Assembly: GCA_027483745.1 (NCBI GenBank) | Contig: JAIXTZ010000252.1 | Location: 1 to 7,181 of the forward strand | Length of the DNA: 7,181 bases | Source of the DNA: Lysobacteraceae bacterium | GTDB taxonomy: Bacteria; Pseudomonadota; Gammaproteobacteria; Xanthomonadales; Xanthomonadaceae | Direction of reading: 5' to 3' | Shown: piece after piece, positions 1 to 5,811 of the stretch | How the letters are laid out: each line of letters starts with the position of its first letter | How positions within the stretch are numbered: the first letter of the stretch is position 1 | The notes under the pieces: model-generated | Told to the model about the DNA's origin: nothing | Database searches by the model: none | Seen by the model: only the letters and a program-made list of their open reading frames with translations | Position numbers and translations under genes: made by a program

Positions 1-572
1 AGGCCGACGGCCAACAGCACGGGCACGAGGATGTCGAAGCGGTCGAGCAGGCGCAGCTCGGGGAACTTGGCGAGGTCCTTCACCGCGTCCAGATCGGTGC
101 GGAAGGCGCCGCGGGTCAAGAACCAGCCCATGTGGCTGTACCAGAAGCCCTTGTGCTTCGGCGAATGCGGGTCGTGCTCGGTGTCGCTCGCGCGGTGGTG
201 CTGGCGGTGGTGCGCCGCCCACCACAGCGGGCCGCGCTGCACGCTGCTGGCGCCCACCACGCCGAAGAGGAACTGCACCGGCCGCGAGGTGCGGAAGGCC
301 TTGTGCGAGAAGTAGCGGTGGTAGAACCCCGTGATGGCGAACATGCGCAGCGCATAGAGCGCCACGGCGACGGCGACCGCGAACGGACTGATGCCAACCC
401 AGATGACGCCAAGGCAGGCGAGATGGAGGCCGATGAAGGGGACGACGCGCAGCCAGTCGATTCGGGTGGCGTCGGCAGCATCCACCGGGTCGACCGCGGA
501 GGTGTCGAACCAGCGGACGACGGCGGTCAGGGCGCGGCGCCAGAGCGGGTCGTGCATGGGGTGATCAGACAT
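1..572 (-). CDS. Acyl-lipid/acyl-CoA fatty acid desaturase, 3'-truncated by window edge
   Basis: This is an integral-membrane di-iron desaturase that introduces a double bond into fatty acyl chains, probably at the delta-9 position by analogy with the bacterial acyl-CoA desaturase family. Only the first 190 residues are present; the C-terminal part, with the third histidine box, lies beyond the left edge. Two hydrophobic segments (about residues 43-61 and 63-82) precede the first histidine box HRYFSH at residues 85-90. The second box, HRQHH, is at 122-126. It is followed by the family signature DTEHDPHS (130-137) and SHMGW (146-150), whose His136 and His147 are expected metal ligands. The start at 572 gives MSDHPMHDP; an in-frame ATG at 557 is an alternative, and neither has a strong ribosome binding site. 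It lies 57 bp downstream of the osmC-like gene on the same strand, so the two may be cotranscribed. Family call is firm; substrate and regiospecificity are not. Confidence 0.93.
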   Translation of the reverse strand, partial: MSDHPMHDPLWRRALTAVVRWFDTSAVDPVDAADATRIDWLRVVPFIGLHLACLGVIWVGISPFAVAVAVALYALRMFAITGFYHRYFSHKAFRTSRPVQFLFGVVGASSVQRGPLWWAAHHRQHHRASDTEHDPHSPKHKGFWYSHMGWFLTRGAFRTDLDAVKDLAKFPELRLLDRFDILVPVLLAVG

Positions 573-629
573 GGGCGCGACTCTAGGGCGACGGGCGGTG
601 AGAGGGTGGTGAATCGGGTCGTCCGGCAC

Positions 630-1079
630 TCACGCCGGCTCGACCACGACCTCGGCGCGGATCGAGCTGCCGATGAAGCAGTTCGCGTGCGCGCGCTCGT
701 GCAATTTCGCGAGCTCCTCGGCATTGGGCTGCTTTTCCCCGGAGAACACGGCCTTGGGACGAAGCGTGATGCGAGTGATGGCCATCTTCCCATCGGCGTT
801 CTTGTCCAGAAGCCCCGAGGCGTCGTCGTCGTAGTGCTCGACCACGTAGCCGCGCTTCGCGCAGACGGCGAGGAAGGTGAGCATGTGGCAGGACGACAGC
901 GACCCCACCAGCAGGGTCTCGGGATTCAAGGCCTCCGGGTTGCCGACGAACCCGGGGGCGGACGACGCGAGGCTGCGCTGGCCATTCTCGAACTCGAGGG
1001 TGTGGTCGCGCGAATAGCGGTCGTAGGTGAAGTCGTGGCCATGGCGCGACCAGCTCAGGCGGGCGGTGTGCTCGGACAT
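630..1079 (-). CDS. OsmC/Ohr family organic hydroperoxide reductase
   Basis: The product is a 149-residue cytoplasmic thiol peroxidase of the OsmC/Ohr superfamily, which reduces organic and fatty-acid hydroperoxides with a cysteine pair. The core motif NPETLLVGSLSSCHMLTFLA carries the likely peroxidatic Cys64, and the C-terminal motif HANCFI carries the second conserved cysteine, Cys134. Cys73 is an extra cysteine. The ITRITLRP strand near residues 101-108 is also typical. I chose the ATG at 1079 because GGAG (plus-strand 1086-1089) lies six bases upstream; a GTG at 1091 would add four residues but would place that GGAG inside the gene. The sequence resembles the OsmC-related branch annotated simply as OsmC family protein, so I do not give a symbol. 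The next gene on the same strand is a desaturase 57 bp away, which suggests a role with lipid peroxides. Upstream it diverges from the pseudouridine synthase gene. Confidence 0.92.
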   Translation of the reverse strand: MSEHTARLSWSRHGHDFTYDRYSRDHTLEFENGQRSLASSAPGFVGNPEALNPETLLVGSLSSCHMLTFLAVCAKRGYVVEHYDDDASGLLDKNADGKMAITRITLRPKAVFSGEKQPNAEELAKLHERAHANCFIGSSIRAEVVVEPA

Positions 1080-1085
1080 CGGAGG

Positions 1086-1089
1086 CTCC
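1086..1089 (-). promoter_or_regulatory. Ribosome binding site of the osmC-like gene
   Basis: On the minus strand GGAG is followed by six bases and the ATG at 1079. This good spacing decides the start in favour of ATG 1079 over the GTG at 1091. Confidence 0.6.
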
Positions 1090-1148
1090 ACGGTGGACTA
1101 GGGGCCCCAAGCGTAGCCAAGTCCGGGTCGAATCCGGATCATCGCCGC

Positions 1149-1886
1149 ATGCCGCATCGTCCCTCTGTCCCCGCACCACGCCATGGCGTGGCCCGCGCGC
1201 TCTCGAAAGCCGGCCTCGCCTCGCGCACGCAGGCGGCGGCGTGGGTGCGGGACGGCCGGGTCAGCGTCGGGGGACGACTCGTGCACGATCCCGAGCATCC
1301 GGTGCGCGCTGGTGTCGATGTCGTGTGCGTGGACGGCCGCCCGATCGGGTCGGAGGCGCGGATCTACATCGCCCTGAACAAGCCGCGTGGCCTCGTGACC
1401 ACGGCCAGCGACGAAAAGGGCCGCGACACGGTGTACCGCTGCCTCGACGGTGCCGGGCTGCCTTGGGTGGCGCCGGTCGGACGCTTGGACCAGGCCAGCG
1501 AGGGCCTGCTGCTGTTGACCAACGATCCGGCGTGGGCGGCGCGCATCACCGATCCCGCCACGGGGCCGGACAAGACGTATCGCGTCCAGGTCGACGGCGT
1601 GCCGGGTGAGGGTGCGCTGAGGGCGATGGTCGCGGGCCTCGACGAGGGGGGCGATCGGCTGTCGGCCAAATCGGTGGTGCTGCTCAGAAGCGGTGGCAAG
1701 ACGGCCTGGCTGGAAATCGTCCTGGACGAGGGAAGAAACCGGCAGATCCGCCGCCTCGCGAAGGCCGCCGGGTTCCCGGTGCTGCGCTTGGTCCGGGTTG
1801 CGATTGGCGAACTCCCGCTGGGCGACCTGCCCAAGGGCGGCTGGCGGCGGCTCACCAGCGAGGAAGTGGCGGCTTTGCGCGGCTGA
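1149..1886 (+). CDS. S4-domain rRNA pseudouridine synthase, RsuA/RluB/RluE/RluF family
   Basis: A 245-residue enzyme that isomerises a specific uridine in rRNA to pseudouridine. An N-terminal S4 RNA-binding domain spans roughly residues 11-60 (ALSKAGLASRTQAAAWVRDG, then VSVGGRLV). The catalytic domain begins at IALNKPRG (74-81) and carries the family motif GRLDQASEGLLLLTND, with Asp114 as the expected catalytic aspartate. The later motifs KTYRV (142-146) and EGRNRQIRR (194-202) are the usual RsuA-family elements. An S4 domain separates it from E. coli RluE, which lacks one, but the target uridine cannot be read from the sequence. The ATG at 1149 leaves a complete S4 domain; the upstream GGAT (1136-1139) is only a weak ribosome binding site. 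The reading frame stays open far upstream to 132, but that part is antisense to the osmC-like and desaturase genes and is not coding. It diverges from osmC and converges with the HNH gene. Confidence 0.92.
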   Translation: MPHRPSVPAPRHGVARALSKAGLASRTQAAAWVRDGRVSVGGRLVHDPEHPVRAGVDVVCVDGRPIGSEARIYIALNKPRGLVTTASDEKGRDTVYRCLDGAGLPWVAPVGRLDQASEGLLLLTNDPAWAARITDPATGPDKTYRVQVDGVPGEGALRAMVAGLDEGGDRLSAKSVVLLRSGGKTAWLEIVLDEGRNRQIRRLAKAAGFPVLRLVRVAIGELPLGDLPKGGWRRLTSEEVAALRG

Positions 1887-1893
1887 GCCTGAC

Positions 1894-1914
1894 ACGCGCC
1901 GCGTCAAGGCGCGT
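1894..1914. terminator. Candidate bidirectional terminator hairpin between the pseudouridine synthase and HNH genes
   Basis: ACGCGCC (1894-1900) and its exact complement GGCGCGT (1908-1914) form a 7-bp GC-rich stem with a 7-base loop, lying across the 17-bp gap between two convergent stop codons. It overlaps the end of the HNH gene. There is no T-run on either side, so it is at best a hairpin end or an imperfect intrinsic terminator. An overlapping weaker hairpin (1890-1906) can also be drawn. Confidence 0.4.
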
Positions 1915-2302
1915 CCGCGATCGGCGGGGGTCGCCAGCGCGCGAGGCGCTTGGCGAGCAGCGCCGCCACGACGTCGTAAGCGCGCGCATCCTGCGGGCCG
2001 CGGGCGTCCGGGCCCTTGCCCTTGTCCTGGTTGCAGGTACGGCACGCGACGGCCAAGTTGCGGGGGGCGTCGCGGTCGTCGCCGACCTGTACGGTCAGTG
2101 CCGCTGCCGCCCGCACGCCGAACCAGGCCTGCGGCACCACGTGCTCCAACGAGCTTCCGCCCAGCGCCTCGCCGTCGGCCGCCACCTGCAGCCGCGTGCG
2201 GCAGTGCAGGCAGCGCGTGGTCCAGATGCCGTCCGCCGCCTGCACGGCCTCGGCGTCGGTGGCGACGGCGAGGCGGAACAGGTGGCGGAGCTTGGCTCGC
2301 AT
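1904..2302 (-). CDS. Small HNH endonuclease with zinc-binding CxxC pairs
   Basis: A 132-residue protein of the HNH nuclease superfamily. The pattern is CLHC (Cys31, Cys34), then LEHVVP (Glu53-His54 within residues 52-57), then Asn82, then CRTCN (Cys87, Cys90, Asn91) followed by QDKGKG. The two cysteine pairs should bind a structural zinc ion. His54 with Asn82 and/or Asn91 makes a plausible beta-beta-alpha metal active site for DNA cleavage. The N-terminal 30 residues and the Arg/Pro-rich C-terminus (about 118-132) are unassigned. The gene starts at an ATG that shares its A with the kbl TGA stop (TGATG), so translation is probably coupled to kbl. Proteins of this size are found as stand-alone HNH enzymes of unknown role; nothing nearby indicates restriction, phage packaging or homing. 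The domain call is secure; its cellular substrate is unknown. Confidence 0.85.
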   Translation of the reverse strand: MRAKLRHLFRLAVATDAEAVQAADGIWTTRCLHCRTRLQVAADGEALGGSSLEHVVPQAWFGVRAAAALTVQVGDDRDAPRNLAVACRTCNQDKGKGPDARGPQDARAYDVVAALLAKRLARWRPPPIADAP

Positions 2303-3522
2303 CAGCCCGGGATGACGCCGAGCTCGCGGCCGACCTTGGCGAAGGCGGCGATGGCGCGGTCGAGGTGCTCGCGGGTGTGCGCGGCGCTCATCTGCGTGCG
2401 AATGCGGGCCTGGCCCTTGGGGACCACCGGGAAGAAGAAGCCGATCGCATAGATGCCCTCTTCGAGGAGGCGCGCGGCGAACTTCTGCGCCAGCGGGGCG
2501 TCGTAGAGCATCACCGGGCAGATCGGGTGCACGCCCGGCTTGATGTCGAAGCCGAGCTTGGCCATTTCCGAGCGGAAGTAGGCGGTGTTGGCCGCGAGGC
2601 GCTCGCGCAGCTCGCCGGCCTTGGCCAGCATGTCGAAGGCGGTGATGCCGGCCGCCACGACGTGCGGCGGCAGCGAGTTGCTGAACAGGTAGGGCCGCGA
2701 GCGCTGGCGCAGCAGTTCGATCACGTCCCGGCGGCCGGTGGTGAAGCCGCCCAGCGCGCCGCCCATGGCCTTGCCCAGCGTGCCGGTGAAGATGTCGATC
2801 TTGTCCATCACGCCCTTGACCTCGGCGCTGCCGCGGCCATTCGCGCCGAGGAAGCCCGTGGCGTGGCATTCGTCGATGTGGACCATCGCGCCGTATTTCG
2901 CGGCCAGCGCGGTGATCTCGTCGAGCGGCGCGATGAAGCCGTCCATCGAGAACACGCCGTCGGTGGTGATCAGGATGTCGCGCACGCCGTCGGCGCGGGC
3001 CTGCTTGAGCTGCGCTTCCAGATCGGCCATGTCGCAGTTGGCGTAGCGGTAGCGCTTGGCCTTGCACAGCCGCACGCCGTCGATGATGGAGGCGTGGTTG
3101 AGGCTGTCGGAGATGATCGCGTCCTGCTCGCCCAGCAGGGGCTCGAAGAGGCCGCCGTTGGCGTCGAAGCAGGCGGCGTAGAGGATGGTGTCCTCGGTGC
3201 CGAAGAAGTCCGCGATGGTCTTCTCGAGCTGCTTGTGCAGGTCCTGGGTGCCGCAGATGAAGCGCACCGAGGCCATGCCGAAGCCGTGGGTGTCGAGGGC
3301 GGCCTTGGCCGAGGCGATGACGTCGGGGTGGTCGGCCAGGCCCAGGTAGTTGTTGGCGCAGAAGTTCAGCACCGTGCGGCCGTCCTCCAGCGCGATCTCG
3401 GCCGACTGCGGGCTGGTGATGACGCGCTCGGCCTTGAACAGGCCGGCGGCGCGGATCTCGGCCAGCTCGGCGGCATACCGGGCGAGGGTGGGGGAGGGTG
3501 TGGCGGGGGCGGTCGGGGCCAT
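2302..3522 (-). CDS. kbl: 2-amino-3-ketobutyrate CoA ligase (glycine C-acetyltransferase)
   Basis: Kbl is the PLP-dependent alpha-oxoamine synthase that cleaves 2-amino-3-ketobutyrate with CoA to glycine and acetyl-CoA, the second step of threonine catabolism after Tdh. The protein is clearly recognisable: [14 protein letters not shown] (53-66), [10 protein letters not shown] (140-149), the PLP-contacting DECHATGF (217-224) and [10 protein letters not shown] (246-255), with Lys251 the expected Schiff-base lysine. I chose the ATG at 3522 (406 residues, close to the roughly 400 usual for Kbl). An in-frame ATG at 3573 would add a 17-residue Ala/Pro-rich extension not expected in the family, although a GGAAG does sit just before it; the 3522 start has no clear ribosome binding site. 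The stop overlaps the HNH start by one base. It is divergent from the response regulator gene. Its partner tdh lies about 2.7 kb away on the same strand. Confidence 0.96.
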   Translation of the reverse strand: MAPTAPATPSPTLARYAAELAEIRAAGLFKAERVITSPQSAEIALEDGRTVLNFCANNYLGLADHPDVIASAKAALDTHGFGMASVRFICGTQDLHKQLEKTIADFFGTEDTILYAACFDANGGLFEPLLGEQDAIISDSLNHASIIDGVRLCKAKRYRYANCDMADLEAQLKQARADGVRDILITTDGVFSMDGFIAPLDEITALAAKYGAMVHIDECHATGFLGANGRGSAEVKGVMDKIDIFTGTLGKAMGGALGGFTTGRRDVIELLRQRSRPYLFSNSLPPHVVAAGITAFDMLAKAGELRERLAANTAYFRSEMAKLGFDIKPGVHPICPVMLYDAPLAQKFAARLLEEGIYAIGFFFPVVPKGQARIRTQMSAAHTREHLDRAIAAFAKVGRELGVIPG

Positions 3523-3587
3523 GGCGATCGGGGTGCACGGTGCGGGGGCAGCATTATGGACCGGGGCCGGCATGTCTTCCGTTGTCC

Positions 3588-3618
3588 ATCATTGCTTGAC
3601 ACAATTCACACTTGTAAA
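3588..3618 (-). promoter_or_regulatory. Weak candidate promoter for kbl
   Basis: On the minus strand TTTACA (plus 3613-3618, five of six matches to the -35 consensus) is followed after 19 bp by AATGAT (plus 3588-3593, four of six matches to the -10 consensus). The spacing is long. If used, transcription would begin near 3580, giving a leader of about 60 nt before the ATG at 3522 but almost none before the ATG at 3573. It overlaps the candidate promoter of the divergent regulator gene. Confidence 0.25.
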
Positions 3619-3625
3619 ACATGTT
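3596..3625 (+). promoter_or_regulatory. Candidate sigma-70-type promoter for the response regulator gene
   Basis: A perfect TTGACA (3596-3601) is followed, after 18 bp, by CATGTT (3620-3625), a poor -10 element with three of six matches. It lies within the most AT-rich stretch of the window (about 3590-3626), which is unusual in this GC-rich DNA and fits a promoter. The -10 overlaps the 8-bp palindrome AACATGTT (3618-3625), which could be an operator half or chance. The 5' leader would be about 30 nt. Confidence 0.4.
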
Positions 3626-3655
3626 GCGGAACCGGACCTCCCGATCCGGCCACCC

Positions 3656-3660
3656 AGGGG
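3656..3660 (+). promoter_or_regulatory. Ribosome binding site of the response regulator gene
   Basis: AGGGG ends three bases before the ATG at 3664. The spacing is short but it is the only purine-rich element there and it supports the chosen start. A small inverted repeat (CCGGA 3632-3636, TCCGG 3645-3649) lies just upstream in the presumed leader. Confidence 0.5.
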
Positions 3661-3663
3661 ACC

Positions 3664-4398
3664 ATGTCGCGCACTCTGCAAATCGGACTCGTCGAAGACG
3701 ATCCCACCCAGGCCAAGATCATCGCGACGATGATCGAGAACTCGGGCATGGATTGCCTCCACTACGGCACCGAGCTCGATTTCCGCCGCCGCATGGGGCC
3801 GGAGTCGATCGACCTGTTGCTGCTCGACTGGAATCTGCCCGGCGTGTCCGGGCTCGAGTTGTTGCGCGAACTCCGCCAGACCAACGCGACGCTGCCGGTG
3901 ATCTTCCTCACCGGCAACGACCAGGAGACGGACATCGTCACGGGGCTGCAGGCCGGCGCCGACGACTACATCGTCAAGCCGGCCCGCGCCGCCGAGCTGG
4001 TGGCGCGCATCAAGTCGGCCATGCGCCGCGCCGCGCCGCTCAGCAACGCCAATATCCTCGAGGACGTGGAGCCCTTCGGCTTCGACCTCGACCGCCGCCG
4101 CCTCACGTTGCACGGGGAGCAGATCGAACTCACCGACCGCGAGTTCGACCTGCTGGTGTTCCTGTTCCAGCGCCGCGGCAAGGTGGTTTCGCGCGAGACA
4201 CTGCTGTCGCAGGTGTGGCGCGTCGGCCCGAACGTGGCGACGCGCAGCATCGACACCTACGTGAGCCGCCTGCGCAAGCGCCTCGGCCTCCAGGGCGACA
4301 GCGAATGGCGCCTTGAAGGCATCTACCAGCACGGTTATCGCCTCGTGCGGAGCAGCAACGACGATCCGGCCGACCCGTCCGAGATCGAGGTCGGCTGA
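3664..4398 (+). CDS. OmpR/PhoB-family two-component response regulator, orphan in this window
   Basis: A 244-residue cytoplasmic transcription factor with an N-terminal receiver domain (about residues 5-122) and a C-terminal winged-helix DNA-binding domain (about 137-228). The receiver has the acidic pocket Glu11-Asp12-Asp13, the phospho-acceptor Asp55 in LLLDWNLPG, Thr83 in FLTGND and the conserved Lys105 in YIVKPA, so it should be phosphorylatable. The effector domain shows ELTDREFDLLVFL (155-167), the recognition-helix region ATRSIDTYVSRLRKRLGL (192-209) and the wing motif GYRLV (224-228), typical of the family. The last 16 residues are acidic and outside the domain. No histidine kinase gene is visible on either side, so its partner must be elsewhere. 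It faces kbl across about 141 bp and ends 9 bp from the stop of the convergent secreted-protein gene. Signal and targets cannot be read from the sequence. Confidence 0.95.
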   Translation: MSRTLQIGLVEDDPTQAKIIATMIENSGMDCLHYGTELDFRRRMGPESIDLLLLDWNLPGVSGLELLRELRQTNATLPVIFLTGNDQETDIVTGLQAGADDYIVKPARAAELVARIKSAMRRAAPLSNANILEDVEPFGFDLDRRRLTLHGEQIELTDREFDLLVFLFQRRGKVVSRETLLSQVWRVGPNVATRSIDTYVSRLRKRLGLQGDSEWRLEGIYQHGYRLVRSSNDDPADPSEIEVG

Positions 4399-4400
4399 AG

Positions 4401-4420
4401 CGCCGGCTCAGTAACCGGCG
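4401..4420. terminator. Candidate bidirectional hairpin between convergent genes
   Basis: CGCCGG (4401-4406) and CCGGCG (4415-4420) form a 6-bp GC stem around an 8-base loop. The minus-strand stop codon of the secreted-protein gene (4408-4410) lies in the loop. The hairpin begins two bases after the response regulator stop. There is no T-run, so intrinsic termination is uncertain. Confidence 0.4.
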
Positions 4421-5811
4421 TCTTGCCGCGGTTGCCGGATGCTGAACTCGCGCGCCGGCCCGATCGATTGCTCCACCACCGCCCAGCCATCGGCGAGCAG
4501 CGCGGCGCGGGCCCGCGGGCTGGCGTCCCGCGAGAGCAGGAGCCGCTTGTCGGCCACGCGGACCAGTGAGGGGTCGGCGAAGAAGTCCGCCGTTTGCGGC
4601 GTCCAGTGCAGCAGGTCGACGGGCAGGGCCAGCCACAGCCGCTCCTCGCCATCGCGAAGCACCACGGCCTCGCCGAAGATCTCGAAACGCGTCGGGAAGC
4701 GCGGGCGTGCCGCGACCAGCAGATGCAGGGCATCGACGACGAAGCGGGCTTCGGCTTCCCGTTGCACGCTCGCGGCGAGTCCGAGGAACATCTCGCAGCC
4801 GCCCTGCGGCGCCAGATCGAGCAGCGCGTCCACGGCCTGGGTCTGCAAGGTCGGGCTGTAGCGCGAGTTGTCGAAGAAGGCGTCCTGCACGTCGGCGCGG
4901 CACGCGAGCGGGGCGAGGCGGGCCACGTTCCACGCCTCGACTTCTTCCGGCGGTTTGTCCCAGACCATGCGGTGGATGCGGCCGCCCTGGCCGAGCACGG
5001 TGCCCGCGACGCCGCCGACCTGCCCAAGGCCGAGGCCGACACCGCGCCGCCCGACCAGGGCCGACCAGGCCAGCCGGTCCATCTCGGCATCCAGCCAGGG
5101 GTTCGTGGAGTACGGGTCGATGCCGAGCTCGCGGCCCAGCTCGCGTCGTGCCGCGTTGTAGCCCAGCCAGCGCTTGCCGAGTTTCAGCGCGAAGCCGCCG
5201 CCCTTCCGCCACCACGGTTCCGGCTCGGGCGGCAGCGGCTCCACGTCGCGCGGGCGCAGGCTGGCGTCGAACAGGGCCTCGTCGGAGAGGGCCTCGTAGG
5301 CACGCTCGCCCACGTCCGACGCCTGTTGGCCGTAGTTCGAGGCGCGCCGTCCGAAAACGCGGAGCATGCCTGCCGGCAGGCCGATGACGCTCTCCACGGG
5401 CCGGGTGACGACGCCCGCGATCGCCTCGCCGGTCTGCGCGAGGGACGATGCGGCGGCCCGGCCGGCGGTGCCGGCGGCGCGCTGCGCGCGCAGGCGGCGT
5501 ATCGCTTCCATCTCCACCGCGCGGATCTCGAGCAGGTCGAGGCTTTCGACGCGCAGTTGCGCGGGCTCGATGTCGTCCACGCCTGGGCCGTGAGGGCGCA
5601 GCACGAACTGCGCCATGCCGCCAACGATGGTCGCGCAGGGTGACGCGCTGAAGTCCTCGGCGCCGAGCAGGGCCGGTGGGGCCAGAGCCGCGGCGGGCAG
5701 CGCCTCGGGCTCGCAGGCGCTCGGGCCTTGGCCGGTCGCCTGTGCGTCGTGGTGGATCAACAAGAAGGCCGCGGCCAGCCAGGCGCGCGGTTCACGGAAG
5801 AGCGGCAGCAT
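4408..5811 (-). CDS. Exported protein of unknown function, 467 residues
   Basis: I do not recognise a named family. The N-terminus looks like a Sec signal peptide: Arg6 and Arg9, a hydrophobic run from Trp11 to Ile19, and a likely cleavage site after Ala25 (DAQA|TG). The mature protein has an Ala/Pro-rich linker (about 34-50), a possibly helical stretch (about 90-125), a Pro/Glu-rich segment before a WW pair (191-201), and a Gly-rich stretch (257-278). Two similar motifs, YSTNPWLDAEMDRLAW (234-249) and YSPTLQTQAVDALLDL (318-333), flank the Gly-rich part. The C-terminal part (about 376-455) looks alpha/beta. Cysteines are at 33, 59, 304 and 339, so disulfides are possible in the periplasm. There is no second obvious membrane segment and no lipobox. 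Its ATG directly follows the GNAT stop (TGAATG), which implies cotranscription and coupled translation with GNAT and probably tdh. The codon use and signal peptide make a real gene very likely. Confidence 0.8.
   Translation of the reverse strand: MLPLFREPRAWLAAAFLLIHHDAQATGQGPSACEPEALPAAALAPPALLGAEDFSASPCATIVGGMAQFVLRPHGPGVDDIEPAQLRVESLDLLEIRAVEMEAIRRLRAQRAAGTAGRAAASSLAQTGEAIAGVVTRPVESVIGLPAGMLRVFGRRASNYGQQASDVGERAYEALSDEALFDASLRPRDVEPLPPEPEPWWRKGGGFALKLGKRWLGYNAARRELGRELGIDPYSTNPWLDAEMDRLAWSALVGRRGVGLGLGQVGGVAGTVLGQGGRIHRMVWDKPPEEVEAWNVARLAPLACRADVQDAFFDNSRYSPTLQTQAVDALLDLAPQGGCEMFLGLAASVQREAEARFVVDALHLLVAARPRFPTRFEIFGEAVVLRDGEERLWLALPVDLLHWTPQTADFFADPSLVRVADKRLLLSRDASPRARAALLADGWAVVEQSIGPAREFSIRQPRQDAGY

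Noticed and set aside
1101..1138. GGGGCCCC palindrome and a TCCGG/CCGGA inverted repeat between osmC and the pseudouridine synthase, considered as operators.
   Set aside because: Short GC-only palindromes are expected by chance in this DNA, and I could not place a convincing promoter for either gene around them.
132..1148. A long plus-strand open frame that continues in frame into the pseudouridine synthase.
   Set aside because: It is antisense to the clearly recognisable desaturase and OsmC genes, its translation is Arg/Val/Ala/Gly-rich with no family features, and the S4 domain begins just after 1149. High GC content removes stop codons by chance.
1098..2045. A 315-codon minus-strand open frame opposite the pseudouridine synthase.
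   Set aside because: It is an Arg/Pro/Ala-rich mirror of a well-conserved enzyme and spans two different genes.
1904..2302. The HNH protein as part of a restriction, phage or toxin module.
   Set aside because: No methyltransferase, phage structural gene, immunity gene, integrase or repeat is nearby; both flanks are core metabolic or rRNA-modification genes with similar base composition.
1693..3663. A roughly 650-codon plus-strand open frame that leads in frame into the response regulator.
   Set aside because: It runs opposite kbl and the HNH gene and through the 3' end of the pseudouridine synthase in another frame. The receiver domain starts normally at 3664 with its own ribosome binding site, so no fusion protein is supported.
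4594..5643. A 349-codon plus-strand open frame opposite the exported-protein gene, which could compete as the real gene.
   Set aside because: The minus-strand frame has a signal peptide, balanced amino-acid use and a start that abuts GNAT, while the plus-strand translation has no recognisable motif and no upstream signal. Minus is the better reading, though the unknown family leaves slight doubt.
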